38,175 bases of DNA from the NCBI GenBank assembly GCA_902784565.1, contig CACZVE010000028.1, forward strand, positions 1 to 38,175, written 5' to 3'. The notes beneath the pieces are model-generated. The model made no database searches. It was not told where the DNA came from and saw only the letters and a program-made list of their open reading frames with translations. Below are positions 32,136-38,175 of the stretch, piece after piece. Both the position numbers and the translations under genes were made by a program. This stretch comes from an uncultured Prevotellaceae bacterium. Its GTDB lineage: Bacteria; Bacteroidota; Bacteroidia; Bacteroidales; Bacteroidaceae. Position 1 is the first letter of the stretch. Each line of letters begins with the position of its first letter.

Positions 32136-34136
32136 TTAATTGTTTTGTATAGTTCTGGGCGTGGCTGTCTGGAGGAGGCATTGGCGGATGCCGAGAAAGT
32201 CTAGTTGGATAAACCTGATCGATTCAGGTGTAGAATCGCTGTTGCGGACGATCCTTCCATCAGGTGAAATGATACAATAGGCATCCAAGGATTTGCTGAT
32301 GCCCATGGTTTTGTTGAAATCCTTAATCCAGTCCATGCGGCTTGTCATGTTGTAATAATAATGTTCGCCTTGCAATTTCGTATAATAGCGCAGCCATTTA
32401 GCGTTATCCCATCCGGCATACTTGTGCTTCAAATCTATATTGCTATTATAGACATTCACCCACACGATATCAAGGTCAGCCAATTCACTTTGTAACGGTA
32501 AAATAATATTATTCACGATTTCCGGGTTGACGTATCGATGAAAATGGATAAAGATTGTATGTCCATGATAACGCTCACGCAGCGTCTGGAAGACCAACGA
32601 ATCAGGAATGCCCTGCAAGGTGTCACCAACGATTACCTTTCCATCCAATCTATTATATTCCTCACGAAAGATGTTCTGCCACGCCAGCAACCATTGTTGA
32701 TAGGCGGGAGGCAGATTGGCCAACGTTTCGGCAATCTCATCAATATCAAGCAGCCTGAACTCATTGCTCATCTGATCCCGCAATTTCCAAACGGTTTTCT
32801 CACGGGCAATAAAATCCGGTAGGAGTGTACCGATATCGATATTGAAATCTATAAAATCACTTATTTCTGGACAATAGACCATCTTAGGGTCTTTGATGAG
32901 TCGCTCGAAAGCATCCAGTTCCGCAACTACCGCATCGCGCTGCCAGGCAATTAGTTTCTCTTTGGCTTCTGGGGATTCATTGGCCGCGTTATTCAGTTCT
33001 CTTGGTGGGGTCGTCGATACTCGCCTAAAAGTTTGTATCTGCCAGCATAGTCTGACCAGTTCCTTCATGGCTGGCGACCATTGTTCTTCAACCTTCATCG
33101 TGTCGAGTTCGGCCATCCGCAGTTCCAGTTGTTTGGTAGGCAGCATTGCCTGGATTTCCTTATGTCGTTTCCACTCTTCTCCGTCCGTATAGATGCTCTT
33201 GAAGTATTTCTCGTTGAAATCTACATGATAATAGAAATAATGCTCGTTCAGTTCATTAGCCAGTTGCGCCAACGGGCCCTTCGTGACGTAGAGAATAGTG
33301 CTGTATTTTTTAAAATACATATGCCGATTGTTCATCTCACGCATATTGAGATACACTTCAGTCTCCGTATCCGGCCCTACATAGGCAATACCAACACCTC
33401 GGTTCAGAGGTTCAAATGTCAGTGAGATAGGTGTAATATGGGTAACTGGCAAACGGAAAGTAAAGTTGCCTGTAGGCGATATCTGGGCACAGAGCGTATC
33501 ACCATGTTGATGTGGTAATAAGCCTGGATGACGAAATACAAGCGTGATCCGACTACACATACCAGGCCTATAGTCCATCAGATGGCCTTTGATGGTAGCC
33601 CATCCAAAACGATAATCTACCTTAGGCAGGGTGTCTTGTACGGCTATAATCTCCTTCAGCCGTCCCTCTACATCTTTTGGTAACTGTAATGGGGGCAGCG
33701 GATTTCCATCAAGACGGATGCCAAATACGCCTTGATTGTAAAACTGAGGATCAATCATATCAACTTCCGTCACATCCACTGGTAATGGGGGGAATACGAA
33801 TTGTACATCTAATACATTTTTCCCAATATCATCAAATGTCCTTGGCTCGTCTGGTTGGAGAGCAAAGTCTGAAAACAGTTTGCGGAGGGGATAAGTGCGG
33901 CCTTTCATATCTCGCAGACAGGTCTCATGGCTAAAAAAAATGGCGTTCTCATCTCTTCTTGCGATATGCAGATAGAATACGGTTGCCGTATCATTCATGA
34001 TGACGGAGTCTGTCCGCAGGCAGGTGAACATATTTTGATATATGCTTTCTGGTTTTACTATGGTGCGCTCTGAGGCCGAAGTCTGACAGATGGCAGCGGC
34101 CATCGCAATTAATATAAACAGTTGCTTTTTCATCAT
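32136..34136 (-). CDS. Exported thioredoxin-fold protein lacking the CxxC motif
   Basis: 666 aa from the chosen start (MMKKQLFILIAMAAAICQTSASE, a good signal peptide); ATGs at 34154 and 34202 are alternatives that overlap the upstream gene. The last ~160 residues look like the TlpA/thioredoxin fold of Bacteroidetes secreted proteins (GKVIVGDTLQGIPDSL, HTIFIHFHRYVNPEIVNNI, DIVWVNVYN, AYCIISPDGRIVRNS). Where the redox WCxxC should be, it reads FHRYVNPE, with no cysteine. The large N-terminal part (about 25-480) has a probable carboxypeptidase-like beta domain and helical linker but no motif I can name. Third gene after blaI and blaR1, 10 bases beyond the latter; role unknown. Confidence 0.8.
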   Translation of the reverse strand: MMKKQLFILIAMAAAICQTSASERTIVKPESIYQNMFTCLRTDSVIMNDTATVFYLHIARRDENAIFFSHETCLRDMKGRTYPLRKLFSDFALQPDEPRTFDDIGKNVLDVQFVFPPLPVDVTEVDMIDPQFYNQGVFGIRLDGNPLPPLQLPKDVEGRLKEIIAVQDTLPKVDYRFGWATIKGHLMDYRPGMCSRITLVFRHPGLLPHQHGDTLCAQISPTGNFTFRLPVTHITPISLTFEPLNRGVGIAYVGPDTETEVYLNMREMNNRHMYFKKYSTILYVTKGPLAQLANELNEHYFYYHVDFNEKYFKSIYTDGEEWKRHKEIQAMLPTKQLELRMAELDTMKVEEQWSPAMKELVRLCWQIQTFRRVSTTPPRELNNAANESPEAKEKLIAWQRDAVVAELDAFERLIKDPKMVYCPEISDFIDFNIDIGTLLPDFIAREKTVWKLRDQMSNEFRLLDIDEIAETLANLPPAYQQWLLAWQNIFREEYNRLDGKVIVGDTLQGIPDSLVFQTLRERYHGHTIFIHFHRYVNPEIVNNIILPLQSELADLDIVWVNVYNSNIDLKHKYAGWDNAKWLRYYTKLQGEHYYYNMTSRMDWIKDFNKTMGISKSLDAYCIISPDGRIVRNSDSTPESIRFIQLDFLGIRQCLLQTATPRTIQNN

Positions 34137-34146
34137 CGTTTTTTGT

Positions 34147-35550
34147 TTAGTCATTATTGAAATCAACAGCCAGCACAAAATGAGCATCTTCAAGGTCACC
34201 AAAACGGCGGGCAGGAATCCACTTAGGCATCTGTTCTACGATTTTGGCAGCCTCATGGTATGCCTCTCTGTCGCCACGGACCAGTCCGATGTCGTCTATT
34301 GTTCCGTCTTTTTTGATGCGGAACTGCACGTAGGCCCTTTTGCCAGCCACAGAAGCATCATCCTCTAAAACCTGAGCCACATGCAGTTGCACAAAAGCCC
34401 GCAAGGCTGACATACCACCAGGAAACTCTGGGGGTTGGGTTAGATTATTATATTCGTCGCCATAGACATCGTTAACATAGTCCTCGGAAGAAAGAATATC
34501 TGTGGACTCTTCCTCGACACCCTGTTTCTCCTCTGGCTCAGCGGATGGCAAATCGGCTACAACGGGTGTTGCGATACTTTCTGGTTGTTGTTCAGGCTGT
34601 GGGCTTGGCTGTGGTTTTTCCGTTGCCTTCTCTACTCTCTCCACTATTTCCCCTACCTTTTCATTTAGCTTAGGCGTAGCGAAAACCGTCAGAACGACGA
34701 GTGTCGCAGGCAGAATATAGAGCACCTTACTTCGCAACCAAGGGTTCGACTTGGGATGGTTCATCATATAGATGCGCTTCTTGATGAGGCTGTGGTTGAA
34801 GTTGTTGGCAAAGGCATAGGAAGTATTTGCCAGAGACTTCTTTACAAGGAGCGCCTGATAGTTTTGCAACGAAACGCCCTGATGCAGAACATAGTCGTCA
34901 GCCTCGTATTCATGAACATCACGGAGACTATGCCCCAACATATAGGCAATAGGATTCCACCATTGCACAGCCTCCACAAGCGTCAGGAACAAGATGTCCA
35001 TCGAGTGAAGATTAAGGATATGAGCCTTCTCGTGCAACAGAATTTCGCGGCCATAAGGCTTATAATCTTTCTCGCTGATGACAATACTCCGCATCCAACT
35101 GAAGGGGGCTACATCATCGATATGACAATAGATGGTTGCCTTTCCGCTTTTGTCAGTCCACAGACAACCGCCACGAATGATTTTACCAATCTTGAAAAAT
35201 TGCCAAAGGCGGATAAGAAGCGTCAGGATAACACCTATTATGTATACGATAGCCAGAATGCCTAACCAAGATATTGTCCGGGTTGTTGCTGCCAATGACT
35301 TTGTGGTCATTTCAGCCTCCTGTGTCATTAACATGATACGATGCTGCATTTCGTAGACTACGGGCTGCTCAGGAGTTGCCAGCGATGGGATGTCTACCAT
35401 CGGGAGAACCAGAGCCAGCATGAGAATTGTAAGCAATGTGATACGATTCATGCGGAAGAAACTCTCTTGTCGCAGCATCAGCGTGTAAGGTAGATAAAGC
35501 AGTGCAAGCACTAAAGCAGACTTGATACTATATATGAGCAAGGTAATCAT
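34147..35550 (-). CDS. BlaR1-type M56 metallopeptidase fused to a TonB C-terminal domain
   Basis: 467 aa. N-terminal membrane helices (about 5-25, 37-55, 93-118) frame a cytoplasmic zinc protease domain with His173-Glu-Lys-Ala-His177 (HExxH) and a downstream acidic ligand in HEYEADDY (about 213-220). A fourth helix follows (about 272-290), then a Pro/Glu/Gln-rich spacer (about 305-360) and a TonB C-terminal domain (about 378-467; PPEFPGGMSALRAFVQ, YVQFRIKKDGTIDDIGLVRG, MPKWIPAR). BlaR1 relatives sense an envelope signal and cleave the BlaI repressor. There is no penicillin-binding sensor domain here; the TonB domain takes its place. 28 bases after blaI. Confidence 0.9.
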   Translation of the reverse strand: MITLLIYSIKSALVLALLYLPYTLMLRQESFFRMNRITLLTILMLALVLPMVDIPSLATPEQPVVYEMQHRIMLMTQEAEMTTKSLAATTRTISWLGILAIVYIIGVILTLLIRLWQFFKIGKIIRGGCLWTDKSGKATIYCHIDDVAPFSWMRSIVISEKDYKPYGREILLHEKAHILNLHSMDILFLTLVEAVQWWNPIAYMLGHSLRDVHEYEADDYVLHQGVSLQNYQALLVKKSLANTSYAFANNFNHSLIKKRIYMMNHPKSNPWLRSKVLYILPATLVVLTVFATPKLNEKVGEIVERVEKATEKPQPSPQPEQQPESIATPVVADLPSAEPEEKQGVEEESTDILSSEDYVNDVYGDEYNNLTQPPEFPGGMSALRAFVQLHVAQVLEDDASVAGKRAYVQFRIKKDGTIDDIGLVRGDREAYHEAAKIVEQMPKWIPARRFGDLEDAHFVLAVDFNND

Positions 35551-35578
35551 CTATAAACTATAAACTTTAAACTATAAA
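35551..35578. repeat. AAACTATA tandem repeat between blaI and blaR1
   Basis: The whole 28-base gap is made of TATAAACT/TTTAAACT repeats (four copies of AAACT at about 7-bp steps). Very low melting; it lies where ribosomes leaving blaI would reach the next start. Confidence 0.7.
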
Positions 35579-35944
35579 CTACAACCCAATCTCCTTCATC
35601 AGTTCCTTAATCTCCTCAGCCGTCAGATGCTCTTCCTTCACGAAGAAACTGAACATCGACTTAAAACTATTCCCGAAGAAATCGTCCTTCACCTCCTCCA
35701 TCACCTGACGACGGTATTTCTCCTTGGTGATGAGTGGTGTATAGATGAGCAATTTGCCAGTTCCTTTCTTATGTTCTACGAAACCTTTCTGTGTCAGGAT
35801 CTTCAGGAAGGTGGCGATGGTAGTGTAGGCAGGCTTTGGTTCTGGATAATGCTCCAGAATGTCGTTGACGCACGCCCCTTTCTGTAACTCCCAAAGGACG
35901 TTCATCACCTGTATTTCAGCTTTGGTTAATGTCTGTTGTTTCAT
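35579..35944 (-). CDS. BlaI/MecI-family repressor
   Basis: 121 aa winged-helix repressor. The N-terminal DNA-binding domain (about 1-75; LTKAEIQVMNVLWELQKGACVNDIL, YTTIATFLKILTQKGFVEHKK) is followed by a short C-terminal dimerisation part (FKSMFSFFVKEEHLTAEEIKELMKEI), which in this family is the cleavage target of BlaR1. Its partner protease is the next gene. A perfect inverted repeat overlaps its own -7 box, so it probably represses its own operon. No beta-lactamase gene is in the window, so the regulon is not necessarily antibiotic related. Confidence 0.93.
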   Translation of the reverse strand: MKQQTLTKAEIQVMNVLWELQKGACVNDILEHYPEPKPAYTTIATFLKILTQKGFVEHKKGTGKLLIYTPLITKEKYRRQVMEEVKDDFFGNSFKSMFSFFVKEEHLTAEEIKELMKEIGL

Positions 35945-35973
35945 ACCAATTTGTCTTTAATGCTTGACTGTCG

Positions 35974-36013
35974 CAAAATTACTAAGTTTTTAAAAATCTA
36001 AAGTCTTAGTAAT
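35974..36013 (-). promoter_or_regulatory. blaI promoter with overlapping candidate BlaI operator
   Basis: The -7 box TAATTTTG (35981-35974, minus strand) lies 29 bases before blaI. ATTACTAAG (35978-35986) and CTTAGTAAT (36005-36013) are a perfect 9-bp inverted repeat with an 18-base spacer. A half-like CTAA..TTAG (35998-36009) lies inside. The left arm covers part of the -7 box, a typical repressor arrangement. Confidence 0.7.
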
Positions 36014-36058
36014 CGCAAATCTTTCAAAATCAGCGATTGAAGTTCCAGAAAGAGTTTG

Positions 36059-36066
36059 TATCTTTG
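36059..36066 (+). promoter_or_regulatory. Possible -7 box upstream of the higBA promoter
   Basis: TATCTTTG with a TTG about 19 bases upstream. It would give an RNA from about 36073 running into higB through a 130-base stretch with no convincing gene. Confidence 0.4.
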
Positions 36067-36153
36067 CAGTTGCAAACATATGTATAACTTCTTAATTTTG
36101 ATGCTTATGAAAGGACAAAAAGCAAAAATCAGTATTGAAACAGCAGTTTTTCC

Positions 36154-36193
36154 TCCAAAAATTTGGAAATTGTTCATTAATTCGTTAACTTTG
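36154..36193 (+). promoter_or_regulatory. higBA promoter with palindrome over the -33 box
   Basis: TTTG (36162-36165), 20 bases, TAACTTTG (36186-36193), 13 bases before the higB ATG. The palindrome TCCAAA-AA-TTTGGA (36154-36167) covers the -33 box and could be the antitoxin's operator. Confidence 0.75.
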
Positions 36194-36206
36194 CGGAGGA
36201 ATTTGC

Positions 36207-36557
36207 ATGGAGAAGATTCGGAACATCAAACTGTTTAAGAACTACTACAAGGAATTCTATGTCGCCCAGACCTTCGAGGTAAGAGACAAGATCAATAAGG
36301 TTCTAAAACTGATAGAGACACAGCGGATAATCCCTGCGAAGTTTTTTAGGATTATCGAAGGTACAGACGGCATCTACGAAATCCGTATAGAGTTAGAAAG
36401 CAATATATACAGGATACTCTGTTGTTTTGACGAAGGAGCCATTATAGTATTGTTCAATGGTTTTCAGAAGAAAAGTCAGAAGACGCCCCTCAAAGAGATT
36501 AGGCGTGCAGAGGCAATTAAAAAAGAGTATTTAATGAGTAAAAAGAATAAGGTATGA
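36207..36557 (+). CDS. higB: HigB-like toxin (RelE superfamily, Gp49-like)
   Basis: 116 aa, small basic protein with the pattern of the phage Gp49/HigB group (FYVAQTFEVRDKINKVLKLIE, FFRIIEGTDGIYEIRIELESNIYRILCCFDEGAIIVLFNGFQKKSQKTP). It carries the EIR..YRI..FNGFQKK strands of RelE-fold mRNA interferases, which cut mRNA at the ribosome. The toxin precedes the antitoxin, as usual for HigBA, and overlaps it by 4 bases (ATGA). ATG at 36207 follows the promoter closely. Confidence 0.9.
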   Translation: MEKIRNIKLFKNYYKEFYVAQTFEVRDKINKVLKLIETQRIIPAKFFRIIEGTDGIYEIRIELESNIYRILCCFDEGAIIVLFNGFQKKSQKTPLKEIRRAEAIKKEYLMSKKNKV

Positions 36558-36865
36558 CAGATGGTAAGAAACAAGCAATCATGAATTGTGAGACATTCGA
36601 CGAGTTGCTCGACCAGGAATATGGCCCACAGGGTACACCACAACGTACAGTTTTTGAGACAGAGGCAGAAGCATTCTGTCTTGCTGAGACATTGAAAGAA
36701 CAGCGCCGCCTTGCTGGTCTCACCCAACAAGAACTTGCAGACAAGATTGGCACCAAGAAGAGTTACATTTCCAAGTTGGAAAATGGCCATGCTGATGTAC
36801 AATTGTCCACCCTCTTCAGAATCTTTGCCGGACTAGGAAAGCGCATCACTCTGACGGTGTTTTAA
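36554..36865 (+). CDS. higA: HigA-like antitoxin (XRE-family HTH)
   Basis: 103 aa. A variable N-terminal part (1-45) is followed by a lambda-repressor-like HTH (about 47-100; LKEQRRLAGLTQQELADKIGTKKSYISKLENGHADVQLSTLFRIFAGLG). It neutralises the toxin and represses the shared promoter. Translationally coupled to higB. The palindrome at 36154-36167 is the obvious candidate binding site. Confidence 0.9.
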   Translation: MTDGKKQAIMNCETFDELLDQEYGPQGTPQRTVFETEAEAFCLAETLKEQRRLAGLTQQELADKIGTKKSYISKLENGHADVQLSTLFRIFAGLGKRITLTVF

Positions 36866-36939
36866 CCTCTATAAAGGAGTTATGTCACAGAATGACGGTT
36901 CTTTTGTGTCAGTCGACATGAAGTCCCTAGTTTTACAAA

Positions 36940-36947
36940 TATATTTG
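36940..36947 (+). promoter_or_regulatory. -7 box before the 166-aa hypothetical gene
   Basis: TATATTTG, 27 bases before the ATG at 36975. No -33 match at the right distance. Confidence 0.5.
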
Positions 36948-36974
36948 GAAAGTTATACTTTTTAAGGGCGAAAT

Positions 36975-37475
36975 ATGGACAATTTTATTGAGGCATTATT
37001 GAGCGAAAAGACAGACCGAATACCTGATGAATATGACTGGTTTGCCCCGCTAATAGGTGATTGGGACTGTGACTATTACGATGAACCAGAAGCGGGCCGT
37101 AAACGTCACGTCAAAGGAGAATGGCTGTTTCGCAGGATCCTGGAAGGTACGGGCATTCAAGACATATTCATCTTCCCTTCGCGTGCCACTAAAGAAAGCG
37201 AGCCCCAGCCCGATGGTGAATATGGATCATCATTTAGGATGTTCAACAAGACCGAACATTGTTATGACGTGGTTTACACATGCGATCATTCTATGAAAAG
37301 ACTGTGTTTCACCAAGCAGGGTGAAAAACTCGTCGGTAAGGTGCTTTCCGAGAAAAACGCTTTCTGGATTTTCTCCGACCTCACAACAGATAGTTTTCAT
37401 TGGGAAAACGTAAGGATCAAGGATGACGGAGAGAGATTCTTGCTGTGCGAGATATTCGGAAAGAGGGTAAAATGA
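36975..37475 (+). CDS. Hypothetical protein, 166 aa, lipocalin-like pattern
   Basis: Soluble protein with no signal peptide or membrane segment. After a short helix (MDNFIEALLSEK) it shows alternating strands rich in aromatics: PLIGDWDCDYYDEP, HVKGEWLFRRILEGTGIQDIFIFPSR, GSSFRMFNKTEHCYDVVYTC, FCFTKQGEKLVGKVLSE, FHWENVRIKDDGERFLLCEIFGKRV. The GxWxxxY start and length suggest a small beta-barrel like DUF1579 or lipocalin-type proteins, but I cannot assign a family or function. It has its own -7 box and lies between the toxin-antitoxin pair and a convergent outer-membrane gene. Confidence 0.75.
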   Translation: MDNFIEALLSEKTDRIPDEYDWFAPLIGDWDCDYYDEPEAGRKRHVKGEWLFRRILEGTGIQDIFIFPSRATKESEPQPDGEYGSSFRMFNKTEHCYDVVYTCDHSMKRLCFTKQGEKLVGKVLSEKNAFWIFSDLTTDSFHWENVRIKDDGERFLLCEIFGKRVK

Positions 37476-37482
37476 GGATATA

Positions 37483-38175
37483 TTAGAACGGGAGGCCGAC
37501 GGCGAAGTGGAAGGCGAGGTCGCGCTTGAGACGGGGATGAAGAATGGGAAAATGCTCCTCGTCGTCAGTCTCGAAGGCAGGATTGACGGCTTTCATACCC
37601 AAGTCGAAGCGGATGATGAAATAGTCGAAGTTGAGGCGTAGTCCCAAGCCATAACTGACAGCCAAGTCCTTCAGGATGCGCTGCAACTTGAACTGTCCCC
37701 CGGGCTGACTCGGATAGTCGCGCAGTGTCCAGATATTACCTGCATCGACAAACAAGGCACCACCGAACTTCCAGAATAGATGTGCGCGGTATTCGAGGTT
37801 GAGGTCTAGTTTCATGTCACCGGTCTGCGTGATGAAGTTGATGTTACCGTCCTTGTCGCGATAGCGTCCCGGACCCAGACTTCTGACACTCCATCCACGC
37901 ACACTGTTGGCACCGCCGGAAAAGTAACGTTTTTCGAAGGGCAGTATGGTACTATTGCCGTAGGGATAGGCGATGCCGAGTCCGACATGGAACACCAACT
38001 GGCTGTTGTAGTACGACAGAATTTGTTGGGTGTAGTTGACATCGCCCTTGACATACTGTGCGTAGGCGATATTGAAGAGGCGGTAATGTCCTTCGCCATC
38101 ACGTTCCGCCCCGAAGACCTTGCTGCCAAGGTTGAGCAGATTACCTGCTGTCTCGATATTTGCCTTGATGGCTAC
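37483..38175 (-). CDS. BamA/TamA-family outer membrane protein, C-terminal part
   Basis: The last 230 residues of an Omp85-type 16-strand barrel; the frame is open to the window edge, so the N-terminal POTRA part lies outside. The L6 loop signature is present (KRYFSGGANSVRGWSVRSLGPG, with VRGW in place of VRGY/F). GGALFVDAGNIW and a final Phe (FAVGLPF) are typical of the barrel end. BamA inserts outer membrane proteins; TamA-type (TamL) homologues work with TamB, which is encoded elsewhere in this window. Without the N-terminus I cannot decide between these. It is convergent with the 166-aa gene, 7 bases apart. Confidence 0.88.
   Translation of the reverse strand, partial: VAIKANIETAGNLLNLGSKVFGAERDGEGHYRLFNIAYAQYVKGDVNYTQQILSYYNSQLVFHVGLGIAYPYGNSTILPFEKRYFSGGANSVRGWSVRSLGPGRYRDKDGNINFITQTGDMKLDLNLEYRAHLFWKFGGALFVDAGNIWTLRDYPSQPGGQFKLQRILKDLAVSYGLGLRLNFDYFIIRFDLGMKAVNPAFETDDEEHFPILHPRLKRDLAFHFAVGLPF

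Noticed and set aside
36080-36238. 52-aa frame (MYNFLILMLMKGQK...) before higB
   Set aside because: It runs over the higBA promoter and into higB in another frame, with no sequence features; an unlikely gene, though the upstream -7 box is kept as a weak feature.

Overview
The window looks like chromosome from a Bacteroidales bacterium, most likely Prevotellaceae. The grounds are the gene content (Na+-NQR, methylmalonyl-CoA route to propionate, TonB receptor with a carboxypeptidase-like N-domain, TamB, BlaI/BlaR1 pair, short RpoD-like sigma factor). Promoters also fit: at least ten genes have a Bacteroidetes -7 box (TAnnTTTG), several with TTTG exactly 20 nt upstream, and Shine-Dalgarno sequences are mostly absent. 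I see no integrase, transposase or phage block.

Layout. 1-4054 (minus): nqrABCD and the start of nqrE, a sodium-pumping NADH:quinone reductase; NqrC carries an unusual cysteine-rich tail. 4198-8607 (plus): TamB. 8628-9542 (minus): glucosaminidase with LysM domains, divergent from cytidine deaminase (9640-10113). 10135-12805 (minus): surface-type lipoprotein, rubrerythrin, and a shortened sigma-70 factor. 12886-13860 (plus): patatin phospholipase, then tRNA-Arg(ACG) on the minus strand. 14084-15852 (minus): dapA with an overlapping AraC regulator. 16026-18121 (minus): SPFH protein, NfeD and a membrane-tethered HTH regulator, divergent from a TonB receptor (18262-20622). 20719-23441 (plus): methylmalonyl-CoA epimerase, carboxyltransferase, a 49-aa protein and a biotin carrier protein. 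23494-30435 (minus): the leucine operon, in transcription order leader peptide, leuA, leuC, leuD, a second LeuA/CimA-type synthase split by a frameshift, leuB and a TPR gene. 30542-31345: YycJ-type metallo-hydrolase. 31499-32046: an array of about 13 degenerate 42-bp units. 32136-35944 (minus): BlaI, BlaR1-TonB fusion and a thioredoxin-fold protein. 36207-36865 (plus): HigB/HigA toxin-antitoxin pair. 36975-37475: hypothetical. 37483-end (minus): C-terminal part of a BamA/TamA-family barrel.

Main discovery candidate: the leu operon leader contains everything needed for ribosome-mediated transcription attenuation. It has a perfect promoter, a 27-codon leader peptide with 10 Leu/Ile/Val codons, a 1:2 hairpin, a 13-bp antiterminator and a terminator with a T run. 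LeuA, LeuCD and LeuB make leucine precursors; the second synthase may make citramalate, so the same LeuCD/LeuB could also feed isoleucine, which would explain Ile codons beside Leu codons in the leader. Other points of interest are the NqrC tail, the sigma factor lacking domain 3, GTTCGCAA direct repeats between the HTH regulator and the TonB receptor, and a palindrome over the blaI promoter.
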